Source of the DNA: Prostheceraeus crozeri
Lineage: Eukaryota; Platyhelminthes; Polycladida; Euryleptidae
Length of the DNA: 64,000 bases
Direction of reading: 5' to 3'
Assembly: GCA_907163375.1 (NCBI GenBank)
Contig: CAJQUW010008657.1
Coordinates: 372,001-436,000, forward strand
The notes beneath the pieces are model-generated. The model ran no database searches, was not told where the DNA came from, and saw only the letters and a program-made list of their open reading frames with translations. A program made the position numbers and the translations under genes. This document shows, one piece after another, positions 8,779 through 21,351 of the stretch; positions within the stretch are counted from its first letter, which is position 1; every line of letters starts with the position of its first letter.

Positions 8779-10238
8779 CATATGGAACGCATCAAGGCCA
8801 CGGAACCCCGAAATTACCCCGAAATCCCGAAATTACAGCGCGGAAGAGATTATATTAATAAATTATCGAAGATACATTCTAATATTATTACATGTTTTAA
8901 CTTACTACATGTATTTAGAAGCTGTGAATGAAGTCGATTGTCTTCATTAATAAGGCCAGTATATCAAGAAAATCCAGTAAATATAATAGGGAATCAAATT
9001 TTCAAGCATTCAACATATTGACTGAACAATTGATCACATTGAATTGTTGTCTTTTTTATTATAGTGGGGATTTATGCTGGCAGCATTTTAAAATTGTTAT
9101 TGAAAGTAGGGAACTTCAGTAAACATTAATATGCCGACCCATTTTAATTTGATAATGCCTCTGTGACCTAAATAAATGTCGCATTGGCAAAATGAATTTG
9201 TAAGGTTGCACTGTCTAAGATTTTCAGAGAAATTCAAGATTGTCGCCAATCAGAAACTGGTCTACTGAACGAACGGCCGGTGAAATGGATCAGTGGATGT
9301 AAAAGTTCACAGGTCAGACTGTCGGTAGAGAAATGATCACCGTGCGAGTCTAAATCGACAAATTTTTGGACCTGAAGAGTGCAATTATGGAAACAGTAGA
9401 ATCACGGAACAAGAAAAGTTCCCTATTTCAATCAGCATATTGAGATGCCAATTTAGCTGTAAGTTTGAAACACTTTTCAGATCTTGCCTCTATACAGTCA
9501 GAGACCTGAACGAACGGCATCTTGTACCTCTTTGGTTCTGTCAAATATCTCAGAATCTGTATTTTCAGTTAGAGAGCTGAACTGAAAATGTTTGACGTCA
9601 AATGTCGAAGCATTTTTTGGATTTCGAAAGTATGCAAATTATAAACAGACTGGCGACAAGCTCGACGAATAGCTTGTCCAAAACTCTGCAGCTGTACAGT
9701 CGAAGTAGACAACAATATCCAAGAAAAATGACTGAAACTGATCAGAGGACTTGTTTCTTTGGCTCAATGTCCGACTCATCCTCTACATTCCATTGTCCAA
9801 TCAATGCAGAACGACCGCATCACTGTCCCTTTTTCAAATAGAAACAGACGTAGAAACTGCTTTACTGTGTTTTTAACCATTGTATACAATGAATTGCTTC
9901 GTGATATAATAAGATAGCACTCTTGTTATTTTCTTGTCAAAGATCCTTATGGCAGTGTATGCAGCAGCATTACCATGCAGTGCATTCCGATTTTCATTTT
10001 CACAAATAAATGGCATTATTAGTAGTAGTAATAGTGTAATATTATATGAAAATCAGCAAAATTATTGGCATTACAAAGCTGCATGCAAATTTGAAAGTTA
10101 ATTATAGGAATGTAGAGCAGCTCCAGGAGCTGCAAGAGTTTCCGAGACACAGTTGCCTATTTGGATGGCAATAGCTAAACGTTTATATAAATAAAGAACA
10201 ATCACCAGTTTCGGTGGCGATTCGAGAACACAGCTTTT
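8777..10238. other. Gene-free AT-rich region
   Basis: Only short frames are present, none resembling a known protein. There is a minor (AGT)n run near 10020. Nothing else was recognised. Confidence 0.5.
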
Positions 10239-10526
10239 TTAAAAAAGGAAAGTAAATTCACCATAGTCACCATAAGTTTCGATGGAAGCAGGTTGGAAGA
10301 AGTCTTTGTTCAGCTTTCTTCGTTCAACTGCTCTCGCGACAGATAATCCAGCCGAGGTCGTAGAGGCCCGTCGGGTCTGATGTCCTGGTCTATCAACAGT
10401 CCAATATGTTCCAGCACAGTTGGTAATTGGATGGAATGCATTGATTGCCCTGTCCATCATGTCGTTCATAAGCGAATGGCGAATATGGCGACCCGTACTT
10501 CTAAGGCATAGACGAATCCGTGCCAT
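10239..10526 (-). CDS. Possible small gene or first exon, unidentified
   Basis: A 95-aa frame in a locally GC/CpG-richer stretch, with ATG in a fair context (GGTAATGG). The N-terminus is arginine-rich and amphipathic-looking (MARIRLCLRSTGRHIRHSL), which would fit a mitochondrial targeting peptide. I do not recognise the rest. GTGACT and GTGAAT near 10265-10250 could serve as splice donors, so this may be a first exon. The upstream 150 bp is CpG-rich and lacks TATA. It may equally be non-coding. Confidence 0.3.
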   Translation of the reverse strand: MARIRLCLRSTGRHIRHSLMNDMMDRAINAFHPITNCAGTYWTVDRPGHQTRRASTTSAGLSVARAVERRKLNKDFFQPASIETYGDYGEFTFLF

Positions 10527-11502
10527 TACCGTCAGCTTTTGAGTAGCAGCGCGTGCACATTATGCGCAATAGAAGCGGAGGGCTCCGATGCGTATGGCGG
10601 AAGCAGCGCGAAGTTGATTGTCAGTCAGATGAAGGCCGAGCTACAAAGACGGCAATGCATTGATACAGTCACCTGATCCTTTTGCTGCACAGGAGGTCAG
10701 TCGAGTGCGGTCAAGCTGGCTAGCGGGGAGTAGGAGTGATACAAGAAGAGCAGAAGAAGTAATACTTCTATTCTTCCCCTCCCCACATTTCTGTTGCTGA
10801 CACCCGGAAGTACTGCATCGTCAACGATCTTCTCTTGCTTTACGGGCAGTTTCACTAGCGTTGCATAGCGTTGAGTGTGTAAAACTCCTCTTATCTGACT
10901 TGTAGAACATTCACAGCCTCAGAATTAGACAACTGCTGGTCATTTGTCTGTTGACAACAATCACACGAAGTTCATGATCACTGCTGTACCTTGTATTCTA
11001 ACTGAGAATCCAAGGGACCAATCCTTCATCCTAGGGTTCAAGACTTCTCAGTCGTGTTGTAGTGTCACTTAGTGACGGATCAAGTCTATTATTCTAAACC
11101 CAATGTGACCAACTTTGGGGAAATTTTATGATTTTGGAAAACTTGAAAAATGTGTGTTGGGGGAAGGAATAGAAGTACCCCCACGACTTCTGTTTATGTA
11201 GGAAGTTAGGTAGAAATGAAGGGTGAAGACACTGTGAGAACCAGTGATTTCAAGCTGCTTCTTATATATTTGTTTCTTGGAATTCCTATGTCACTAGAAA
11301 TGCGTTGACAAGTAGAATCCGAAGCATGGGGAGACGATAAAAATACTGAAGCTGCTATAAAACTTGAGGATGAAATGCCCAGACCACTAAACTTCGCAGG
11401 GGAACCATATGACATTATGATATTAACCATATGATATTATATATATACGTATATCTACAGCACTCTAGTTTTGCTCAACTAACAAGGTGATTTTTTGTTT
11501 TA
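10527..11502. other. Gene-free region before the Tc1/mariner element
   Basis: The first 200 bp is CpG-richer (possible promoter of the 95-aa frame). The rest is AT-rich with no recognisable gene. Confidence 0.4.
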
Positions 11503-11504
11503 TA

Positions 11505-12789
11505 CAGATTGTTTCATAAAAAATGGATCACCCTTAAACATCGCCTTAACTTCAACTTTGTCTAACTCCGCCAAACTTGAACGAATTTCTCTGAAATTTG
11601 GAAGATATGTCAGTTGTGCTTACTAGTATCATTGTTGGAAATTTCAAGCATGAATATTGAGTTGTTTTCCTGTTATAGATAAAAAAGTAGTAGATAATTT
11701 GATCTTCATTTAGCAATGTTACACAAAATCATACCTCACTCTTCTAAAATTACATTTGTTTCCTTTGTTATGTAATATGTTGTTCTACAAGCCAAAAGCT
11801 ATCAAGCAAAACAAAAATAAAGAAAATCGGTCAATCAGAGCCAGTATAGCACCAATATTCATCAACAATAATGTAACTGCTACATGGTGATTAACTGAAC
11901 TTCATGTTCCATAGCTTCCTGACTTCGTTGTGGTGGTGTTGGCAGCACTCCTGATTGCTTTCAGCTAGAAATCTATCTCTTACCGGTTGAAAACAATACA
12001 AAGCACAAATGAACAATAACGAGATCGCATTCACAAAAGGCAGAGTGTCAGTCTTGTTAGAACTTGCTAGAACCTAGCCTTGCTAGGATAGTGATGGTCG
12101 ATTGAGATTATGGATAAAATCTGATCAGGAAATTCCGAGACATTTACATCGTCCCCGGGTACAAGGTGGTGCGACTCTACTGATTTGGGCTGGCATTTGG
12201 ACCAATGGCCGCTCTGAACTTCACATACAGCAAGGAACCATGAATTCTGAACGCTATGTGAATGTTTTACGAATGAACATTGGCCAAATGACAGATCAAC
12301 TTGGTGATCCATCGACTTGGTTATTTATGGATGATAATGCTATGTGTCACAGGAGTAGTAGAGTCAACTTATGCAAGTCTCAATTAGGGCTTAGCACATT
12401 ATCTTGGCCAGCTCGTTCTCCTAATCTGAATCCCATAGAAAATGTATGGAGTATTCTAAAACGTAACGTTCGTCGTTCACTGCTACCTACAAATGGCGTA
12501 TCACAACTTACGTCACTGTTAAAAAGAGAGTGGAGAAAGTTAGATCAGTCAAAAATCAACGATATCATCGAATCAATGCCTAGACGAATTGGTAATGTCA
12601 TTGACAATAAGGGTAGGGCCACAAAATATTAGCTTCTTACGAACCGTTACTGTATCATAGCTTATCAGATTATATAAGGACATTTAAATATATTAGGGAC
12701 ATGAAATAACATGAAAAATGCTTTCTGTATCATACTTATGTTTTATTTAGTCAAATTTTAGGATGATCCACTTTTTATGAAACGGACTG
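11505..12789 (+). mobile_element. Tc1/mariner element with TIRs
   Basis: Imperfect inverted repeats of about 29 bp (core GTTTCATAAAAA.TGGATCA) lie at 11505-11533 and 12761-12789. They are flanked by TA at 11503-11504 and 12790-12791. The 1285-bp element carries the 3' half of a Tc1-type transposase at 12090-12632. The 5' half of the gene is not recognisable. Confidence 0.88.
12090..12632 (+). pseudogene. Tc1-type transposase, C-terminal part (DD34E)
   Basis: The frame runs from SDGRLRLWIKSD to a stop at 12632. It contains the second Asp in MDDNAMCH and the Glu in SPNLNPIENVW with exactly 34 residues between them, the Tc1 spacing. The conserved GG.TLLIWAGI segment lies upstream. The frame is closed by a TAG at 12084-12086, so the DNA-binding domain and first catalytic Asp are gone and the copy cannot move itself. 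Confidence 0.88.
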
Positions 12790-12791
12790 TA

Positions 12792-13380
12792 TTTTTCTTA
12801 CTATGTTTACATTTTATCAATATCTTCAAGAAGGGCAAACAAACACTGTTATTGTAAATATTGCCAAGGCATTATTAACATCGATTGTTGAAAACACTTT
12901 ACTTGCTGCATGTATATATGTAGTTTGTCAATTAAATTCCATTGAATTAGATGACACAGATATAGTTTGATCTTCGTTGCTTCATCATTAATTAATTTTG
13001 GCAAGTTGACAAGCGCATGACTGATGAAGAAATGAAATTTAAAAATAGTGATAGAAATTTAACAAATTGTCGTCTGAGAGCAAAATGATAGGAATTTACA
13101 CACTACTGCTATATAATAATGAACAGTACTAATATAGCAGATAAGATACAAATACATCTAAGTCAGGAACTCTGTTAAACGTTTCGCAGTCCTACGGTTC
13201 ACAGAATGAATCTAGCTCTTAGAAAGCTCGATAACTGATATCAGGCTCGCGGGAGCGCTTCAACGTTTGTCCTGCTTTGCATGCTATACGTATCAAGATT
13301 TTTCAATATTCAATCAGCTGTAGAAAGGTAAATAATGAATGTATTCGAAAGCCCTCCGGTGACTTTCATGAATTGATATA
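12792..13380. other. Gene-free AT-rich region
   Basis: Between the Tc1 element and a LINE end. No frame or repeat was recognised. Confidence 0.5.
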
Positions 13381-14004
13381 ATGAAGTCAAATGTAAATTT
13401 AGACCGTCAATTATTATTTGTTTTAATGCTACTACCTGGAATGCTGAAACTGGCTTCTCAGCGTCTGTTTATTATGAGAACATCAAAGACTATTTTCAAT
13501 CGGAAGGCACTCTTTATGGTATATGAAGCTTTAATAGTTCCCCTCCTTCTATACGCGGCTCCTCTGTTTCTCTATATTCCGAAAACCATCGAAGATAAAC
13601 TTGAGAAATTTCATCGACGAGGGCATCGATTAATTTGTGGGAATTTCTGTGATATAAATCATTTTCCCCGGTTATCTAACATGAGACACGAAAGGGCGAG
13701 CAAGTTTTTTTTAATAAGTGTGAAACCATTCGATCCCACCCTTTTCATAATTGCATTCCAAAACGTCTATCATGCAGCGGGAAAAAGATGTCAACCATCA
13801 GCTTCAACTTCAAGACGGTTGCATTCGTTTGTACCATCGATGTGTTCCATGCTAAATCAGAGTCAATGACGGTAATTGTAAATATTGTTGATTTGTTTTA
13901 ATTTTGTGAGTATGTAATAATTTCATCTCGTTATGACTGTACGTAACTTCTCGTGATGTTTATGATTTTCATTGAATCAAATATACAATACTTGCTTACT
14001 TACC
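13381..14004 (+). mobile_element. 5'-truncated CR1/Jockey-like LINE, (TTAC)n tail
   Basis: The 162-aa frame (13381-13869) resembles the region after the RT catalytic core of CR1/Jockey-group LINEs: ASQRLFIMR, then VYEALIVPLLLYAAPLFL and LEKFHRRGHRLICG. The 3' end is AAATATACAATACTTGCTTA followed by CTTACC repeats, a microsatellite tail instead of poly(A). A tail of the same type occurs near 52470 in the other orientation. Confidence 0.75.
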
Positions 14005-14764
14005 TAATAGTGCTACACCTAGCAAGCATGGTCTCCTGGACCCTTTTACGGAATCTGTTAGCTTCTCTCTAGAATCCGTGCTGATTGGGAGAATATCTTT
14101 AATGTGTGAGTGTTGCTAACCTCCATGATCAGCTGTAAAACTGCAATGGTCTGATAAATGACATTGCACAGTATTGACATTCCTTCAAACGAAACTGCTC
14201 TAAGGGTGAACTTCAGGCCGATTCGGGTGACGAATTTCCGCAATACTGAAGCGCTTGATTAATATGACATGGTCATCAGTTATACGACGAAGCTGACCGA
14301 ATTGGTGTGCATGTAGATGCAAGATTCAATATGAAGATTCCATCCCAGTGTTGCCAGCTGATGCAATTGTATTACATATGATTTAGGGGCTCATTCTAAT
14401 ATCTATTCTGATACTTACTCGTACCTGTCTGTAAGTAAGAAACTTCGATCAGTGGAAATTTTTAAAGGGGATGCCACCATCAGGAACGTTTTTGAAAGTG
14501 AAATTGTGTGGACATTTTCGAAAAAAACAGAATTACGGCGTGTCCAAGCCACAAAGTATGTGAAGGTCTAAGGTAAGCCTACAAAATTAGAAACTTGCAA
14601 GCACTGAAGTAGGCCTAATCTACCTTTCGCCAAAGCCGATCACCGATAGGATGTTTTGAACACCTCCGAGACCATAAAATCTGCAGGCCTAAGGACAATA
14701 GGCTTATACGAAATGCGGGCATAATTTGCATCTTGGACCATCCTGATGCGAGCAGATTACATGA
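14005..14764. other. Gene-free region between two LINE ends
   Basis: No recognisable frame, repeat or RNA gene. Confidence 0.5.
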
Positions 14765-15330
14765 ATAACATTAATAATTCTTTATTGATTATTACAAAAG
14801 CGATACATAATATGAAAACGTCTGCACATAGCATGATCACGAGAATGAGGAATATTTAACAACCGATTTGCGGTATAGTGTAGTGCGGATTTCAAAAGCA
14901 ATGGGAGAAGGATTCTTGACTGTCTAGCGTCACTCCGAGCTTCTCTCAATGAGAAAAATGTAGACAAAGGATGTGAGTTCTTGTTTCGAGCAATTTTGCT
15001 TATGAGTCTAATGCAAAGTTTGTCAAGTCGTAATTGAAAACACGGTCTTTCATAGGACTTTGTCCATCTTAAGGCAATACGATCAAGGTGGTCGAGTTTG
15101 TTGAATAACTGCTGACTGATGTCACACATCGCAGGATAGCAGGAAGATATATTGCAAAACACTACACTTTGATAACTTTTCCAAACAATACAATCTGGGT
15201 TTCTGCTATCCTTAGGTCTCTTGACAAAAGAAATACTTGCAACACTTTTTATACAGTTCAGTTCTTCAAATAATTCAGGCAGCCTATAGCAACTTCTTGA
15301 AGGTAGAATACAGGCTAAACCTTTGCATTT
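14765..15330 (-). mobile_element. 5'-truncated LINE 3' end
   Basis: The minus-strand frame reads RLPELFEELNCIKSVASISF near 15290-15230, then ISQQLFNKLDHLDRIALRW and REARSDARQSRILLPLLLKS. This is the layout of the C-terminal end of LINE ORF2 proteins. An AATAAA signal lies at about 14785-14780. The frame is open from about 15320 to 14782. Confidence 0.65.
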
Positions 15331-15875
15331 GGTGGCGAAATTTCATATGAATGTATGCTATACTAACGAAGAATAAGTCATTAACTCCCTTGAATACGAT
15401 CATGCACGCATATAATTAGCCTGACCAATGCAGATTTCAGTTGAAGACAACGAATTTTCATTGTACCCAATTACACCTAATTACCTAATTACATTGTCTC
15501 AATTAGCAACAGCGTCTGACCATCTTTCACATGCAATGCACGCAATGAATATGATTGAATTCAACTTTCTCTTGATAATGACATAGCCTCCACATTTATA
15601 TAGGCCTATATGTGTAGACCAATGTTTGTTTGCAATTCTAGTCCAGCAGTCCATCAGCTCCCACTTGATGCAATGCACGTTGTAGTGCTCTCATGATAGA
15701 TCAAGATTTTGCTTCGTTTTTTCCTTAGCAAATTTTGATAAAATTCCAGAAGCAGAGTACAAGTAGCATGATGAAATGCACACGCTAGTATTACAAACAT
15801 GGGAAAATATTTTTAATCTATGCATTCAGTGTGTTATGTGATCATGCTTTCGATATAGAAGTTTTGCTTCATTCA
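15331..15875. other. Gene-free region
   Basis: Contains an (AATTAC)-rich patch near 15470-15505. Nothing else was recognised. Confidence 0.45.
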
Positions 15876-15877
15876 TA

Positions 15878-16861
15878 CACTGTAAATCGCTTGATACGAA
15901 AATTACATACAAACATATACCAAAATCGCATACAATTTGAAACTAACATCTGATACGAGATTCTCGTATGCTTACAGAGATCTTGTATGCTTTTCATACG
16001 AAATCTCACTTACTTTCGTATGTGATTGGTATGTTGTGATACGAACTATTCCATCTGTGATTGGCTGTTTTACACTGAAATACGAGTTGTTGGTATGTTT
16101 TATATACGAGACCTTATGCAAATTCGTCCTCATTCTTATGCCTCTGGTATGTAGAGCTTTAAGTCACATAGCAAAAAAATATTTGTATTACATACTACTG
16201 TCAAATAACCTTTTTCGGTAATGCCAGTCGTGAATATTTTTTGTTTGATAGAGTGATATTCAACTACACGTGGTTTAGATTTTATGTTAATTTTATGCTG
16301 CATGTAGTCGTTGCTACGCATTTAACAACATTAACAGAACACTTAGTTATCTCTACTTTATGAACCAAGTTGATTAGTATCAGCTCATTCAAACGATATT
16401 ATTCGTGCAATCATGTTCACTTATATATCTCAAACATAACTATTTTTGCGTTCATGAATTATGTGTTTTTATTCTGAATTGATAATATGCCTAATTTCAA
16501 AAGTACATAATTCATAATTGTTGATGGTTGAATACTAATTTATTATTCATGAAATGCCTTAGACTTAAATGTATTAAAATCGAATTCAGTATTGAAAGTA
16601 AGACCCTTGAATGTCATTATCTCACTACTTACAAAACAGTAGTAACATTAGTGTGATCTTTATTGACAGAAGGCCTTAAATCAACATACTTTAGACATAA
16701 TTGTTGCTTTCTTTTAACAATGTGCTGGTATGGCTTTAGTATGTAAAGCATGCCACACTTGAAATAACATGCGAAAAGCATACAAATAGATACAGAAATA
16801 TACCAAAAAATCTTTTGGTGTGCATCCTTCGTATGTGATTGGTATTGAGCGATTTACAGTG
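15878..16861. mobile_element. 984-bp TA-flanked MITE with CACTGTAAATCGCT termini
   Basis: The inverted termini CACTGTAAATCGCT (15878-15891) and AGCGATTTACAGTG (16848-16861) match perfectly and are flanked by TA on both sides. Next to them lie many TATACGA/TCGTATG words, ten or so between 15890 and 16150, and GTATGTGATTGGTAT occurs in both halves (about 16018 and 16831). No transposase frame was found. TA duplication suggests mobilisation by a Tc1/mariner-type enzyme. Confidence 0.8.
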
Positions 16862-18628
16862 TAGAACATTCATATTCATTAATTGGCACCATCAAACTCA
16901 ATTTGGGGTATTAAAGTTCTGATATTGATGTGCTAAATTACAAATCATTCTTGCTGATAACATGCAGACAGCAGCCATAAATGGGAGCTCTAAACTTCAC
17001 TCAGAATGTACCAAGCATGATTTTCAGTTATCAAAGTAACGCTTCTGGACATTGGTATGCTTCAAGGCTTGTGATTATATGAAATAGAGTCGATTATTCA
17101 GCATAAAAAGATAATGATAATGCATTGGAGCAATGGAGGTCCAGGAGGAAAATATTTTCTTTCTATGGCAGGACAATCGTTAAAAGGTGAGGGGACAAAT
17201 CTTTGCGAGCTGGCCCACTGCAATGATATTCTTTCCTCCCAATGTAAATTGTTGATCGCAAAAGTATGTGTGAAAACAGTTACTACTTGATTGCCCCATC
17301 GGAAAAAGAGAGGCAAATGGATTGTTCTACAAGACTCACTTCAAATCTTTAGCTCAGTCTAAATCCAAGCAGAGATGTAAGTGCAAACTTAATGATGTCT
17401 CCTGGAAGGCACAAGCTTCGATATCTCAATATTGTATCTTCAGTTTAAATCCTGTTGAACACCATTTTCAAGAAATAGAGTGGTAAATCAATAACATGGA
17501 AACTACGAGTCAACTTCCAAAAATTGCAACTGTTTTTCTCTCGGAAATTCTAAGCTACGTTTCGCTAAATTCAAGCTCTCCACCCGGAAAATAAGAACAG
17601 GGGAATGTAAGACGAGCAGCGCCGTGATGCCAAATCTGCTCCACTGCTTTAACTGTGTGTGACGAGCAGTGCCCGTAATATCCTTTTATGCAACTTTTCA
17701 GCTATTCCGATCACTTGGGACGTGCCGCTCATGTCATGGGTAGTTCACACCCGGCGCGAACGGCCATCAAACGAAAAGAAATGCGAGTACTTGATCACTT
17801 GCATTTTTGGAAAGTATACATATCTGTCAATTATCTACTTTTCATCTAGTTTCTTGACTTTCGAGCTCCTCTGCTTTGCATGAGCATTATGCTCTCATCC
17901 TCAAATGCAATCATGGTAATGTTTGATTATGGTAATAATGAAGTGCATTGGCTTCAAAATGAGACCTAACATTTGTTAACTTCTGTTGAATAATTGGAAA
18001 GTTATGCTGACTTAAAATTTAGTCACGTTTTTATGCCGCACACTGTGGGTTTCTTGCTTGTAAAATATTGATACTATTCCACTCAAAAATAATTTTGCCA
18101 AGCATTTAAGAAATACGAGCTTAAGACATTCTTAGCTTGCATCTCAAAAATACGTCATACATTTACTTACTCATAATGATTTTAAAAGTAGCATGATGTT
18201 ACCTGCGAAAAGAAAATGTCCTAAAATATTCAATTTAATCGATAAGAATCTTTGAGTTTTGCCAATGAAGTCAAGGAAAAAGCAGAAACATAGAATATAT
18301 CATAGCCACCAGATGCAATCTTTTCGAAATAATGCAAAAGCAAACTAACTTTGTAATAAGCATGATTTTGCACAAAGTTGAAATGCAAATTAATACTATC
18401 ACAAATCACGTACTAGTCCTTATTCTACTATGGGGCATATGGTGCCCCAAATCGCTCTTCTTATGTAGATTTATTTGTCTTTTCCTTTGATTGAATGTTA
18501 AAATTTCCTGACTTTTCATGTTTATATCAATCAACAAAATTTCCATAAGTAATATCTACACTAAAATCGACATAGAACCTACGCATTCGGTGCGGTGCTG
18601 TATTTCTTGCAAAGCCATTCCTTCAGAT
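16862..18628. other. Gene-free AT-rich region
   Basis: Short frames only. No repeat or RNA gene recognised. Confidence 0.5.
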
Positions 18629-19417
18629 CAGGGATGCGGAGTCCTTTTATTTTGATGGGACTCCGACTCCGGGGGTTGATAGGAATCCGGCTTTTGATAG
18701 GACTCCGACTCCAGGTAGCAAGTATATAAAGCCTAGTTTTTTGATAAAAAAACTGGCAACCTACATCATAGATCATTATAGGCGTACTTGAAACTATATT
18801 TAGTGATCATTGCTGTATCAATTATCAATCATTTACGATGAAAGTTCATCAAATGTCGCTTTCAGTTGAATGCATGAGACTAGGCTCCTCCCATCTTGGT
18901 GATGTGTGCTTCACACGGTTTTTCTGCAGTCTCTACCAGGCAGGAAAATCTCCATCCTTCTCCAAAAAATATGAGTACACTTCTGATTTTAATATGCACT
19001 TTGGAAGAGACATCACACACGATTAACGTGAGAGTGAGAGGTAACGTTCTCAAACAAACTAGTATTTCACTTTTGTCTCTGATGTGACCTTTGGTGCGCA
19101 AGTGTGATCGAGGCTAGGAAGGTTTGTCTTCTCTATTAAATCATCGAGTGAAGCGACAGTCCTTTTTCACTATCACGGTTCATTCCCTCAACTATTACAA
19201 GCCTTGCATGCAGCAGTGTCTGTGTGCTTTTGCTTGACGGAGAAAGTTGACATCAAGACAGTAACAGCTATGCACGAGGATAAATAATTTGTTTGTATTA
19301 TATTTCGGATCTAGTTATAGGCCGGAGTCCAGAGCCCTATCGTTTGATAGGACTTCGACTCCGACTCCAGCAAAAATGATAGGACTCCGGGACCCCGACT
19401 CCGACTCCGCATCCCTG
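18629..19417. mobile_element. hAT-type MITE, family A copy 1
   Basis: Termini are CAGGGATGCGGAGTCC and its inverse, followed by GGACTCCGACTCC blocks at both ends. An 8-bp duplication flanks it (CTTCAGAT at 18621-18628, CTTCAGAG at 19418-19425; 7 of 8 identical). Termini and duplication length fit hAT. The 62-aa frame at 18838 is shared with copy 2 only because the DNA is nearly identical; no known domain is visible. Confidence 0.85.
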
Positions 19418-19756
19418 CTTCAGAGATTACCATTAGCGTTACTTCTGATATTAGCATGCTCGCCTTTTAAGCTGTGGATATCTGACTTGCAAGTATTGAC
19501 GTCAGCTTGCAAGTGAAGCTACTTGCTTATCATATGTAAAGAGACTGATGAACAATAATCAATCGGCAATTCTGATCCTGAAAGAATATCGCAGAGAACA
19601 GATAATTTTCCAGCATGACACTTACCACTATTATTTTCCAACAACAAAGCATGCGATTACGGAAACTTGATCACTACCACAATAGGATAAACTGCACGAA
19701 AATTCGATGAAAGCGATGTTGAGAAAGCAACAGAACCAGAAAAACATGAGCACTGA

Positions 19757-19810
<54 letters not shown>

Positions 19811-21351
19811 CACACAGCCAACCGCTTCAGTGACCGCTTGGCTTAAGATGTATTCAATGAATTCATCGAAGAAAAAGTGTCCTATTCTACACTGTAATTA
19901 TATTGTGTCGTTAGTTCGAATTAAATGGTTTTTGTTTTAAATTTAAACAATTTAAGAGGTGATTAAATCTGCGTTTTGTAAAATCGCGACAATTCACAAA
20001 CTTTCTTGCCCTTACTCGAACCACATAGAGTATTAGCTTATTGAGTAAATCATACTTATACTGTAATGTGATATACACGTATAACTGCGCGAAAAGCTCT
20101 GTCAGGCGCAGCAGTGACGCTTTGCACATGACTCTACATGTACGTGCATACATAAGCGTCATAAATGTGTTTTATGATACGGAATCACTGAGTTTGGGAA
20201 ACATATTCAGTGCAGTCATCAGATCAGTATTTCGTATACAAAATTATCGTGCAGCTTTTCGATCGCATGATTAATATATAAAGTCAATTATTCTATTAAT
20301 CTCGCACAACTCTGCAATACCTCAATAACTTCATGTCTGGCAATCATCAAGTGAAATTTTTAAAGAGCAAGCAAATTATAAAAGTTCACGAAACAAAGGA
20401 AGATGGACTATCTTGGTCAATCTCTTACAAGTACAGGCTCTTATGATAAATAGATGCCAATGTGTAACATGAGTATTAAAGATATCTATTGATAAGTAAT
20501 ATAGTATGTAGTATACAAATTGGAATTGTAGTAGCCTATGATAAATATACGAAACTGACATATTCTTCGTTTATTCCCGAAAGTATTCGTTTATAGCCTA
20601 CTCGCTAACGACATTGCTCCATGTCCGAGTGTTTTACTTATCCTGTTGTCACTATTTTGTGCTATAAGTGCTTTACAAAAATGTAGAATATGTCTTGGGC
20701 TTGATCCGATCCATATTTGGACCCATGTTGCCCGGACATTCAGCAAGCACTCCACCACAAGGACACTGCGTCAGTAACGACATTTGCACGATGTTCAAAT
20801 TAAATATAATACTTTTACGTTGAGAATGTCGTAAATACCACTTGAATCGATTGAATCTATCATTGGATTATGCAAATTCACACTATAGTTCATGTCAGTC
20901 ATACTGTAATTCCGTCTGATAATCGTCAATGCACCTTTTTTAAGTGCAATCAATGGTGCGTGATAATAAGCGATGTCCTTATCATTTACAAAAAACAATG
21001 CAAGCTTTGAAAATGCTGAATTAGTCATTGCTAACTCCTTATTTTGGGGTATCCAACTTCACTACGTCATTCAAAAGTTGACATTATTTGAAGTTATTGA
21101 ATTTCACTATTTGCAGACGTGAGTGCAATGATGCTTACTTGAGCTTAGTGTACATAGTTGTTGAAAGTTTCCAGCCAAAATCATTTTATCATTTCGAAAC
21201 ATGGGTCATCAGCTCCAACAAAATAGATATTGAAATCATGATGTAGATATAGAGGTGGTACTCTAGAGGTGGAGGCATGCAGTAAAATGTGTACAGGAAA
21301 AGTTAGTCAAATGTGTGAAGGGATACTCAACTTTCTTAATTATGTCTAGAA
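19418..21351. other. Gene-free region with a (GA)n run
   Basis: Holds the GA microsatellite listed separately and otherwise nothing recognised. Confidence 0.5.
19761..19808 (+). repeat. (GA)n microsatellite
   Basis: About 24 GA units, almost uninterrupted, ending GAGAGGG. Confidence 0.95.

Noticed and set aside
8470-8931. Several frames with long IYIYIY runs
   Set aside because: They are translations of the (TA)n microsatellite.
18838-19026. 62-aa frame conserved in two places (also 35792-35980)
   Set aside because: Both lie inside copies of the same hAT MITE. Identity of the DNA explains the shared frame on both strands, and no known domain is visible.
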